Origin: Burkholderia thailandensis E264
GTDB lineage: Bacteria; Pseudomonadota; Gammaproteobacteria; Burkholderiales; Burkholderiaceae
Assembly (NCBI RefSeq): GCF_000012365.1
Contig: NC_007650.1
Location: 248,001-312,000, forward strand
Length of the DNA: 64,000 nucleotides
Direction: 5' to 3'
Of the stretch, positions 1-9,619 are shown piece after piece (position 1 is the first letter of the stretch; each line of letters starts with the position of its first letter). Both the position numbers and the translations under genes were made by a program. The notes beneath the pieces were generated by a model. The model was not told the DNA's origin. It did no database searches and worked only from the letters and a program-made list of their open reading frames with translations.

Positions 1-261
1 CGAGATGAAGTTGTCGATCTGCGTGAACTGCTTGTTCAGGTCGTAATCGGCGGACACCGCGGTGACTTTCGCGTTCGGATTGATTTCCTTCGCCTGTGCT
101 TCGGCGCCTTTCACGACGGTCACGAAGTACGGATTGCCGAGCGAGCCGACCGTGATGCCGATCGACTTGAGCGGCCTGTCGGCCGCATGCGCGCCGCATG
201 CGGCGAACGCGAGCGCGCACGCGGCGGCGCTCTGAACGAGCTTGTGCTTGATCTCCAACAT
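1..261 (-). CDS. Sugar ABC transporter periplasmic binding protein (N-terminal part)
   Basis: Partial gene; only the first 87 codons are inside the window. The product begins with a Sec signal peptide (MLEIKHKLVQSAAACALAF, then AACGAHA before the mature protein) and continues with a RbsB-like segment (SIGITVGSLGNPYFVTVVKG) typical of type I periplasmic sugar-binding proteins. It is last in a minus-strand operon behind permease, ATPase and ROK regulator genes, 76 nt after the permease, so it should deliver the substrate to that importer. The substrate (ribose-, xylose- or inositol-type) cannot be told from this fragment. Confidence 0.85.
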   Translation of the reverse strand, partial: MLEIKHKLVQSAAACALAFAACGAHAADRPLKSIGITVGSLGNPYFVTVVKGAEAQAKEINPNAKVTAVSADYDLNKQFTQIDNFIS

Positions 262-337
262 GTCGTTGTCTCCGTATGGTCCGGGATGAAGGGCGCGCGC
301 GAGGACCTGCGCGCGCGCCGCATGGCGGCCGATGCGC

Positions 338-1369
338 TCAGGTGCGGGCCGATCCGTGCTGGCGGTAGCGGTCGAGCGCGACCGCGCCGATGATGACGAG
401 CCCCTTGATGATGTACTGCCAGATGTCGGACACGCCGAGCAGCACGAGCCCGTTCGACAGCACCGCGATGATGAGCGCGCCGATCAGCGTGCCGACGATC
501 GAGCCGACGCCGCCGACGAAGCTCGTGCCGCCGAGGATCACCGCGGCGATCGCGTCGAGCTCGTACGACTGGCCGAGCTGCAGCCCGTTGGCCGCATAGA
601 GCCGCGCGGCGGACATCAGCGCGCCGAGGCCGGCGAGCAGGCCCGACGTTGCGTAGACGAACAGCTCGATGCCGCGCACGTTGATGCCGGACAGCCGCGC
701 GGCTTCGGGGTTGCCGCCGACCGAATAGATCCGCATGCCGAGCACCGTGCGGCGCAGGATGAACCACGAGATCGCGACGACGGCGAGGGCGATCACGACG
801 AGCCACGGCACGCCGAGAATCGAGCCGTTGCCGATGAACGCGAACGGCAACTGCGGGTTGAAGATCGTCGTGTCGTTGCCCATCAGGCGCGCGATGCCGC
901 GCACGGCGGTCAGCGCGCCGAGCGTGACGATGAAGGGCGGCAGGCGCAGCAACGAGATCAGTCCGCCGTTGACGACGCCGAACACGAGCCCGACCGCGAG
1001 CGCGGCCGGAATGCCGAGCCAGCCCCAGCCGGGGATGTTCGACGCGAGCAGCGACGCGACCGCGGCGGCCGCGAGCACCGAGCCGACCGACAGGTCGATG
1101 CCGCCCGTCAGGATCACGAACGTCATGCCCGCGGCGAGCACGATGTTGATCGACGCCTGCTGCGTGACGATCGACAGGTTCTGCAGCGTGAAGAAGCCGT
1201 CGGTCATGAAGGCGAAGCCCACGCACAGAAGCACGAGGACGGGCAGCATGCCGGCCGTGCGCATCAGCGCCTGCATCCGCGCGCGGCGGTCGGCGGCGCG
1301 CGCCGGCGCGCGTTGCGCCGCGCCCGGCGACGCGGAAGCGATCTCGCTTTGCTTCATCTGTTGGTTCAT
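338..1369 (-). CDS. Sugar ABC transporter permease (RbsC-like)
   Basis: Hydrophobic protein of about 343 residues of the BPD_transp_2/RbsC family, the membrane channel of a carbohydrate ABC importer. The conserved segment GMTFVILTGGIDLSVGSV is diagnostic of this family, and there are about 8-10 hydrophobic segments. A start at MNQQMKQ (1369) is preferred to an in-frame ATG 27 nt upstream because family members begin with a short polar N-terminus. It lies 42 nt after the ATPase stop and 76 nt before the binding protein gene, an operon arrangement common for pentose and polyol importers. Confidence 0.9.
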   Translation of the reverse strand: MNQQMKQSEIASASPGAAQRAPARAADRRARMQALMRTAGMLPVLVLLCVGFAFMTDGFFTLQNLSIVTQQASINIVLAAGMTFVILTGGIDLSVGSVLAAAAVASLLASNIPGWGWLGIPAALAVGLVFGVVNGGLISLLRLPPFIVTLGALTAVRGIARLMGNDTTIFNPQLPFAFIGNGSILGVPWLVVIALAVVAISWFILRRTVLGMRIYSVGGNPEAARLSGINVRGIELFVYATSGLLAGLGALMSAARLYAANGLQLGQSYELDAIAAVILGGTSFVGGVGSIVGTLIGALIIAVLSNGLVLLGVSDIWQYIIKGLVIIGAVALDRYRQHGSART

Positions 1370-1411
1370 GGCGATAACCCGAGGGTGAAATGACAAGACG
1401 ACGGCGGCCGC

Positions 1412-2965
1412 TCAGTGCGCGGCCGCCGCCTCGGTGCTGGAGCCGGTGGCGAGCGCGATGATCGCCTCCTGCGTGATCGGCGCGCCCGTATGGCCGCCGA
1501 GCTCGCCGGCCACGCGGCCTTCGCGCATCACGAGCACGCGATCCGCGACGCCGATGATCTCCGGCAGCTCGCTCGAGATCACGATCACGCCGACGCCGGC
1601 GCGCGCGAGATCGTTGATGATCCGGTAGATCTCGGACTTCGCGCCGATGTCGACGCCGCGCGTCGGCTCGTCGAGGATCAGCACGCGCGGCTTCGTTTCC
1701 AGCAGGCGCGACAGCAGCACTTTCTGCTGGTTGCCGCCGGACAGCGCGCCGACACTAACGTTTGCATGCGGCACGCGAATCGACAGCGCGGCGATCGCAT
1801 CGCGCGCGCGCTGCGCGCCGCGCGCCAGATCGAGCGCGCCGAGCCGCGCGTCGCGTCCGCACACGGAGATGTTGATGTTGTCGCGCACGCTCATGTCGAG
1901 GAACAGCCCCTGGCGCTTGCGGTCTTCGGTCAGATAGACGAGCCCGGCGTCGATCGCGTCGCACGGGGAGTGCCCGCCGAACGCCTTGCCGCCGAGCTTC
2001 ACTTCGCCGCGCACGCGCGGCTCGGCGCCGAAGATGAGCCGCGCGAGCTCGGTGCGGCCCGCGCCGACGAGGCCCGCGATGCCGAGCACTTCGCCCGCGT
2101 GCAGATCGAGGCTGCAGCCGCGCACGCGCCCGCCGTCCGCGACGTCGCGCACCGACAGCAGCAGGTTGCCCGGATCGTACGGCGCATGCGCTTTCTTGTA
2201 GAAGCCCGAAATATCGCGGCCGACCATCATGCCGACGAGCCGCTCGGCCGACAGCGAATCGCGATCGAGCGTGCCGACGTACGCGCCGTCGCGCAGCACC
2301 GACACGCGGTCGGACAGCTCGTAGATCTCCGCCATCCGGTGGCTGATGTAGATGATCGCGAGCCCTTCGGCGCGCAACTGGCGAATGAGCCGGAACAGGT
2401 TCTCGGTTTCGCGCGACGAAAGCGGCGTCGTCGGCTCGTCCATCACGAGGATGCGCGCTTTCGTATGAACCGCGCGCGCGATCTCGACGAGCTGCTGCTC
2501 GGCGATCGACAGCGTGCCGACGAGCGTGTTCGGCCCGAAATCGGCGCCGAGCCGCGCGAGCACGTCCTGACAGCCGCGCGCCATCGCGGCGCGGTCGATC
2601 GTGCCCCAGCGGCCGTTGCCGCGGCGCAGCTCGCGGCCGACGTAGATGTTCTCCGCGACGGTCAGATTCGGCGCGAGGCACAGCTCCTGGTAGATCACGG
2701 CGACGCCTGCGTCGCGCGCGGCGAGCGGACCGTCGATCGAGATCGGCGCGCCGTCGATCAGGATCTCGCCGCCGGGATCGGCCTGATACGCGCCCGACAG
2801 GATCTTGATGAGCGTCGACTTGCCCGCGCCGTTCTCGCCCATCAATGAATGGATCTCGCCCGGATGGACGGTGAGGCTCACGCCGGCGAGCGCGCGCACG
2901 GCCGGGAACGTCTTGCTGATGCCGCGCATCTCGAGCAGCGGACGGGACGGATCAGAACGCTGCAT
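1412..2965 (-). CDS. Sugar ABC transporter ATP-binding protein, two fused ATPase domains (RbsA/XylG type)
   Basis: About 517 residues, the normal length for the RbsA/MglA/XylG family of double ATPases energising sugar import. The N-terminal domain has Walker A ([12 protein letters not shown]) and Walker B (ILVMDEPT); the second domain carries a signature ([15 protein letters not shown]) and Walker B ([14 protein letters not shown]). As usual in the family the second Walker A is degenerate ([12 protein letters not shown]). The start at MQRSDPSRP (2965) overlaps the end of the upstream ROK gene by 14 nt, implying translational coupling. A longer upstream reading frame has no family resemblance and was not used. 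Confidence 0.93.
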
Positions 2966-4202
2966 ATCGAGCCTCCTGCGAATCCATGCCGGCGCCGCGA
3001 AGAATGCCGGCGCGCGGCGAGAAGTTGAAGAACATCGGCAGCGTCGCGGCGCCGATCGCGCCGGCGTCCGGGCCGAACGAGCCGCGCACGAGCGCGGGCG
3101 TGCCGCGTGCTTCGGGCGCAAGCGCCGCGAGCGCCGTGTGCAGGCGCGCGATCAGCGTGTCGATCAGGCCCGCGTCGGTGTCGGCGTCGAGCACGACGAC
3201 GGGCGATTCGAGCACGGCGAGCGCCGCGCGCAGCGCGGGCGCGAGCGCATCGACGCAATCGTCGATCCATTCGTCGACGGCCTTCGTGCCGCGCGCGATG
3301 CACGCTTCGAGATCCGCGTGGTTCTCGACGGTTTCGCCGCAGTGGCGCAGATGGCGGACGAGCCCGTTCAGCGATGCGCGCGTGATCAGGATGTCCCATG
3401 CGCCGCTCGGCTTCGGCACCGAAGGCAGGCGGCTCGGCGGGACCGGCATCATCGCGAAGTCGCCGGCGTTGCCGGTGACGCCGCGCAGGCAGTCGCCGTC
3501 CACCGCGATGCCGCCGCCGATCGCCGGTCCGAGGAACAGGTAGACGAAATCGTCGCGCTGCCGGCCGCAGCCGTAGAACAGCTCGGCGATCGCGGCGGCG
3601 TTGCCGTCGTTTTCGCTGAAGACGGGCAGCTCGATCGCGCGGTCGAGCTCGCGCGCGAAATCGACTTCCGCCCATGCGCCGAACGCGTCGGCGGGCAGGT
3701 CGATCTCGCGCAGCCAGTTGCCGAGGTTGTACGGCTGCGCGACGCCGACGCCCGTGAGCCGCGCGCGTTCGTGCGCGCAAAGCAGCCGCTGCATCGCGGC
3801 GACGTCCTCGCGGACGATGTCGAGCACGGCGGCGGGCGGCGGCAGCAGCGTGTCGTGCGAGCGGCGGCCGATCACCTCGCCGGCGAAGTTGACGAGCGCC
3901 GTCTCGATGCGCATCCGGTCGAGCCGCACGCCGATTCCGAACGCGCCGCGCGGGTCGAGCCGGATCAGCGACGCGGGCTGCCCGCGCTGGCCTTCGGCGC
4001 GGCGGCCGGCGAATTCGATCAGCTTCGCTTCGGCGAGCGAAGCGATGATGCTGCCGACCGCGGTGCCCGTCAGATTGGCGAGCCGCGCGAGATCGGCCTT
4101 CGACGCACTGCCCGCGCGCCTGAGCGTCTTCAGCAGAAGGCGCTCGTTGTAGCGGCGCACGTTGGCCGAGTTGCTGCCCTGGCCGATGTGCGGACTCCTC
4201 AT
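2952..4202 (-). CDS. ROK-family transcriptional regulator of the sugar transporter operon
   Basis: 416 residues. An N-terminal winged helix-turn-helix (residues about 20-65, including [18 protein letters not shown]) precedes a ROK sugar-kinase-like domain with the glycine-rich motif [17 protein letters not shown], as in NagC/Mlc/XylR-type repressors. The start at 4202 was chosen because GGAGGAG lies 7-8 nt upstream; an ATG 21 nt further out has no ribosome-binding site. It is the first gene of the operon with the ABC transporter and directly follows a 29-bp palindrome, so autoregulation and sugar-responsive repression are likely (inference). Confidence 0.9.
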
Positions 4203-4235
4203 GATGTCTCCTCCGGGTGGCACGGATCGCCAGAG

Positions 4236-4264
4236 GTTAAATAAATCAAGTTGATTTATTTAAC
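4236..4264. promoter_or_regulatory. 29-bp palindrome, candidate ROK repressor operator
   Basis: Two 14-bp arms match perfectly around a single central base; the left arm is GTTAAATAAATCAA. The AT-rich palindrome stands out from its GC-rich surroundings and lies 34 nt upstream of the ROK gene start. Symmetry, composition and position fit the operators of NagC/XylR-type ROK repressors (family knowledge). That this ROK protein binds here is inference. Confidence 0.7.
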
Positions 4265-4377
4265 TGCGGGATGCGCCGCGTGTCTGCCTAGGGGATTCCC
4301 GAGGGGCGAAGGTTCGATGTAAGGAAACGACGGCGGGCGTAGGGCAAATGGCTTTCAACGGTGCGCGCGCGCCGTCG

Positions 4378-4410
4378 AAAAAGCGCGCGGCCTTTTGTGG
4401 CCGCCGCGCG
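4378..4410 (-). terminator. Rho-independent terminator candidate (minus strand)
   Basis: Read on the minus strand, a GC stem (GCGCGGCGGCC / GGCCGCGCGC, one small bulge, 6-nt loop) is followed directly by five T residues. It lies in the gap after the glucoamylase transcription unit and before the sugar-transport operon, so it would insulate the two. Confidence 0.55.
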
Positions 4411-4703
4411 ATTCAGCGGCGCTTTGCCCGCGCGGTCGAGCGCGATGCCCGCGCCGAGCCGGTTGCTTCGTCATCCGAAACGGAATGGCGACGAGGCGTA
4501 TCGAGTGGCGTCGCGACCGGGCATGTGTGGCCGTCGACCGATGGGCCATGCGCCGAGGGCGGCGGTGCCGCGGGGAAACGGGATCACATGCATGGCACTC
4601 CTGCAATGCGGCGGCCGGCCGTTCGACCGGCCGCCGCACCGACATGCGCGCCGGACGGGCGGCCGGTAGCCGTTGCGCGACGCTTACCGAGGCCGGCGGG
4701 TGA

Positions 4704-5048
4704 TCACGGCGCAGCCGATGCCGGCGGCCGCAGCGGCTGCGCGCCGGCGATGTCGGGGCCGCCGCGCTGCGCCTCGATGGGCGCGGGCTTCGCCGCCGGG
4801 TCCGGATTCCAGCTCGTTCCGCCCGGCTTGACCTTCACGGGCGGCAGCGTCTTCACGAGCGGCCGGCTCGGCGGCGCGGGCGCGAGCGCCGCCGTCGTTG
4901 CGCGATCGGCCGCCGGCGCGGCGGGCGAGGGCGCCGCGACGGGCGGCGGACGCCGATTTGGCGGCAGTTCGTCACGCCATCCCGCCACCGCCACGCCCAG
5001 CAGCGCCGCCGAAACGAGCGCGATCCAGCGCGTGCGCGACGCCGTCAC
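4704..5048 (-). CDS. Small proline-rich membrane-anchored protein coupled to glucoamylase
   Basis: 114 residues starting at GTG; the start overlaps the glucoamylase stop in a GTGA junction, so translation is probably coupled. An N-terminal hydrophobic helix (WIALVSAALLGVAVAGW) is preceded by arginines, which suggests a signal anchor with the remainder in the periplasm. The rest is rich in Pro and Ala with short basic patches (for example LPPVKVKPGG) and has no recognisable domain. The layout resembles small bitopic accessory proteins of secretion systems, but no specific family is recognised. Context suggests a role in export, anchoring or handling of the glucoamylase (inference). Confidence 0.65.
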   Translation of the reverse strand: MTASRTRWIALVSAALLGVAVAGWRDELPPNRRPPPVAAPSPAAPAADRATTAALAPAPPSRPLVKTLPPVKVKPGGTSWNPDPAAKPAPIEAQRGGPDIAGAQPLRPPASAAP

Positions 5049-7690
5049 CAGCTCACCTGATCGTTCAGCGTCAGCGTGCCGCTCGCGGGCGTCTGAAGCT
5101 GGCGGTTGCCGGACCCGTTCTCCCACGTCACGCTGCCGTCCGCGTTCTTCCGGTAGTACTTGTACTGGATCGCCTGAGCGGCCGGCAGGTTGACGGTGTT
5201 GCTCCACACCGGGTAGTTGGCCGGATCGACCGGAATGCCGAGATCGGTGTTCCAGTTGCCGAGCGCGGCGACGTTGCCCGTCACGTACATCTGCTGGCCG
5301 AGCTGCGTGCTCGCGTTCACGTTGACGGCCACCGGCACCTGCCCGCTTTGCGGCGGCGCGACGCAGTTGCTGTAGCGCGCGCAGACTACCGACGGCACGT
5401 CGACGATGCGCCCCGCCTGGATCGACGCGAGCAGGCTGATGTACTCGCCCATCGCCCAGTTGAGCGGCGCCATCGATTTGGTCGGCTGCCCCGGCGTGTA
5501 GCCGGCGGGCGTCGTCACCGCCCAGCCGTCGGGCAGCGTCGTCGAATTCGACCATACCTGTTCCGGCAGGAAGCCCTCGGGCGTCGTCAGTTGCTTGAGC
5601 GTCGAGAAGTACGCGCTGCCCGCGTTGCCGTTACCCTGGCGCGCGATCTCGACCATCCCGCGCTCGGCGGTGAAGATCGGCCACAGGCGGCCCGCGCCGG
5701 TGCCGTCGAAGTCGCTGCCGTCATTGTGCTCGCCGTAGCCGTCGAAGTTGTAGCGGAACCACGCGTTCGGCGACAGCGCCGGCGCGTTCGCGAGACTCAG
5801 CGTCTGGCCGAGCACGCTGTCGTAGACCGAGATCGTGTTGACGATCGTCGGATCGGTCGCGCGCTTGACGCCCATCCGGACGAGCTCGAAGAAGCCGCCG
5901 TCGACGACGCGCCGCGCATCGTGGCTGCCGCCGCCGTTCTTCACGGTCAGCGTCTGCGGCGTGTCGGGGCCGGCGGTCGGCGCGAAGCTCGCGCGGTCGG
6001 TGCCGGTGCCCGAGCGGCCCGCCGGATTGATCCGGATGTAGTAGCTGCCGTTGCCGAACGTGCCGCTCGACGTGTACGTCCACGCCGCGACGTTCTCCTG
6101 CCAGTAGTCGGCCGCGGAGAGGTAGCGCGCGGCGCTCGCCGTGTCGCCGTTTTGCGTCGCGATGTCCGCCGCCGTGACGAGGCCCGCGATCTCGGCCGCG
6201 ATCGTCGACGGCGAGTAGCCGGCGTTTTCCTCCCAGCGCTCCTGATACGTCCACGGGCCGGTGTTGACGATGTAATCGGCGGTGAGCTTGATCTTCGGCC
6301 ACAACGGATTGAACACGCTCGGGCCGAGCCGCCACGCGAGGATGATCGGCATCGCCTGCTCGTCCATCTGCGTGCCTTGCCAGTACGGCCAGCCGTTCAC
6401 CCACGCGTTCTGCGGGAAGCGCCCGATGCGGCTGTAGCCCTGCGCGCAGCCGGACGCGTTGTATTCGGCGATGCCGCAGTTCGTCGTCTGCTGCAGCGTG
6501 TTGAACAGATAGTTGACGACGCTCGTCGCGCTCGACGTGTCGCCGGCCGTCGTCAGCGCGTTCGCGAACTTGAACAGGTCGCGCGGCCACACGAGGTGAT
6601 AGCCGCCCGCGTTCGCATCGCCCTGCGTTTCGCCCCACGGCGTGCCGATGCCGGCGATCATCGCGCCGTTGCTCTTGTCCTGCATCGTCTTGAGCGTCAT
6701 CGCGGCCAGATAGTAGCCGTCATCCGCGGCGCCGTTCTGCGACGACAGGCCCGCCGCATAGTTGTGCCATGCGGTGTCGTACTGCTGCTGCTCGCCGGCG
6801 AGATCGCCGCCGAGCACGGTGTTCGCGTCGCCGAGCGCCTGGTCCTGCGTGCCGCCGAAGCCGAGCACGACGTCGAACGACACGCTCGTCGCGCTCGGGT
6901 CGCCGAGATCGATCCAGCCCGTCTGCGCGACGTTGCCGTTGGTCGCGGACGAGAACGTCCAGTCCATCGTCTTGTCGGCGGTGCCGCCGAGCAGGTCGGT
7001 CCAGCCGTCGCTCTGCCCGACGAAGCCGTTCGACGTCATGCCGACGCCGTTGACCACTTTCCACGGGCGGCTCGTGACGAGCGCCGAATAGCGGCTGTTG
7101 TGATTCGCGACGAGCGCGGTGCCGCCGCTGCCGGACACCGTTTGCGCGGCGTTGCCGCCGCCGGCGTTGTCGAGGTACGGCTTGGACAGCAGGTAAAGAT
7201 TGAAATCGCCGACCTTGTGGCCGTTGAGCGCGGTGAACGTGACGCGTTGCACGATCGCGTTGTAGTTCGGATCGGCGAAGATGATCTTGCGGATTTGCCA
7301 GTTATGCGAACCGTTGCTGGTCGTCACTTGCCAGCTCATCGTGCGCGTGTCCGTTTGCACGGCCGAGTAGGCCTGCTGCTTTTCTTCGTCGACGAAGGTC
7401 TTGCCGGCATCGCCGACCAGGAACTGCAGGTCGACGGACTCCGGCGTATCGAGAACCGGATAGTAGACCTCGGACAGGATGCCCCGATAACCGGTGAAAT
7501 AGACCCGCGATGCGCCGTTGACCGCCGTGCCGAGGAACGACTTGGCCGAGGGGCCTCGCACGGCCGTTGCGCCGGGCGAGCCGAATGCTTCGGCAGCCGA
7601 AGCATGCGCGGGCAAGAACGCCGCGCACGCGAGCGCGGCCAGACTGCCAACCAGCACCGCCTGTTTGAAACCTAAGTGCTTTGCCGACAT
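5045..7690 (-). CDS. Secreted GH15 glucoamylase with C-terminal CBM20 starch-binding domain
   Basis: About 881 residues. A signal peptide (MSAKHLGFKQAVLVG, ending in a HASA cleavage region) precedes an N-terminal beta-sandwich of the bacterial glucoamylase/glucodextranase type, then an (alpha/alpha)6 GH15 barrel. Barrel motifs include YHLVWPRDLFKFANAL, QMDEQAMPIILAW (expected catalytic acid) and GFLPEQVW (expected base). The last ~100 residues form a CBM20-like domain (TGNVAALGNWN, IQYKYYRKNADG). Function: exo-release of glucose from starch, dextrins or isomalto-oligosaccharides outside the cytoplasm. The start at 7690 has GGAGA upstream; a 32-residue longer frame has no signal-peptide logic. 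It is followed by a coupled small gene. Confidence 0.92.
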   Translation of the reverse strand: MSAKHLGFKQAVLVGSLAALACAAFLPAHASAAEAFGSPGATAVRGPSAKSFLGTAVNGASRVYFTGYRGILSEVYYPVLDTPESVDLQFLVGDAGKTFVDEEKQQAYSAVQTDTRTMSWQVTTSNGSHNWQIRKIIFADPNYNAIVQRVTFTALNGHKVGDFNLYLLSKPYLDNAGGGNAAQTVSGSGGTALVANHNSRYSALVTSRPWKVVNGVGMTSNGFVGQSDGWTDLLGGTADKTMDWTFSSATNGNVAQTGWIDLGDPSATSVSFDVVLGFGGTQDQALGDANTVLGGDLAGEQQQYDTAWHNYAAGLSSQNGAADDGYYLAAMTLKTMQDKSNGAMIAGIGTPWGETQGDANAGGYHLVWPRDLFKFANALTTAGDTSSATSVVNYLFNTLQQTTNCGIAEYNASGCAQGYSRIGRFPQNAWVNGWPYWQGTQMDEQAMPIILAWRLGPSVFNPLWPKIKLTADYIVNTGPWTYQERWEENAGYSPSTIAAEIAGLVTAADIATQNGDTASAARYLSAADYWQENVAAWTYTSSGTFGNGSYYIRINPAGRSGTGTDRASFAPTAGPDTPQTLTVKNGGGSHDARRVVDGGFFELVRMGVKRATDPTIVNTISVYDSVLGQTLSLANAPALSPNAWFRYNFDGYGEHNDGSDFDGTGAGRLWPIFTAERGMVEIARQGNGNAGSAYFSTLKQLTTPEGFLPEQVWSNSTTLPDGWAVTTPAGYTPGQPTKSMAPLNWAMGEYISLLASIQAGRIVDVPSVVCARYSNCVAPPQSGQVPVAVNVNASTQLGQQMYVTGNVAALGNWNTDLGIPVDPANYPVWSNTVNLPAAQAIQYKYYRKNADGSVTWENGSGNRQLQTPASGTLTLNDQVSW

Positions 7691-7759
7691 TTTTTCGTCT
7701 CCGTCATGAATGTGTCTGTTGTCATTCTTGTGGCAAAACAACATCCGCTGTATCTCATG

Positions 7760-7820
7760 CGAAGTCAAAATAGTCAATATTTTCAATGTTTTGTAGTCGA
7801 CTATGTATTGATACTACATC
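7760..7820 (-). promoter_or_regulatory. AT-rich promoter/operator region of the glucoamylase gene
   Basis: A sharply AT-rich block 70-130 nt upstream of the glucoamylase start. It contains the perfect palindrome TAGTCGACTA (7794-7803) directly followed by an inverted repeat ATGTA-N7-TACAT (7803-7819), and TTGAC-like hexamers on the minus strand. This suggests a regulated promoter; no individual -35/-10 pair is clear enough to fix. Confidence 0.45.
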
Positions 7821-7900
7821 CGCGGGGCGAGTGTGACGCGGATCGGCGGGGATGGGCGAGGGGGCTTTCGGAACCCGCTCGCGCGGGCGACATCGGGACG

Positions 7901-7933
7901 CGAACGTGTCCGCGCGAGCGGCGGACACGTTCG
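7901..7933. terminator. Perfect 13-bp hairpin after the dbpA gene
   Basis: Arms CGAACGTGTCCGC and its exact complement surround a 7-nt loop; part of the arm (AACGTGTCCG) recurs once more just downstream at about 7935-7944. It lies 80 nt past the helicase stop. No T-run follows on either strand, so it could be a terminator, an mRNA-stabilising hairpin or a protein site. Confidence 0.4.
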
Positions 7934-8013
7934 CAACGTGTCCGGACAACGGGGGCCCGCCCGCCGCGCCGTGCGGGCGTCGAATGTGCGTCACGCCGCG
8001 GCGGGCGCGGGCG

Positions 8014-9411
<1,398 letters not shown>

Positions 9412-9434
9412 GGCGTGGGGTCGGGGGCTGTTGA

Positions 9435-9463
9435 CATAGGGCATGTATCGTACATGCCCTATG
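9435..9463. promoter_or_regulatory. 29-bp perfect inverted repeat upstream of dbpA
   Basis: Arms CATAGGGCATGTA and its exact complement surround a 3-nt centre, 23 nt upstream of the dbpA start. It could be a repressor operator or, if transcribed, a hairpin in the dbpA leader or downstream of the porin gene. There is no T-run on the minus strand. Confidence 0.6.
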
Positions 9464-9619
9464 CCGGCTGGACCTAGCGATCGATCGTCCGGCGAGAAAT
9501 TCCGATGTCGGACATGCGGCCCTTGTCGCGGGCGCGAGATCGCGGCCGCGCACGGCATCGCGCCGCATCGCGCCGCATCACCGCGCGACGCCGCGCGACG
9601 CCGCGCGCGGCCGCGCCGG

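Larger units (their letters stand above)
4203..4703. other. Intergenic region between the sugar operon and the glucoamylase unit
   Basis: Holds the 29-bp palindrome, the minus-strand terminator and a perfect GC hairpin at 4610-4635 (9-bp arms, 8-nt loop, no T-run). I see no convincing gene: reading frames here lack ribosome-binding sites and recognisable domains. Confidence 0.6.
7691..8013. other. Intergenic region between glucoamylase and dbpA
   Basis: Contains the AT-rich glucoamylase promoter block near 7760-7820 and the hairpin near 7901-7933. No gene is apparent. Confidence 0.6.
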
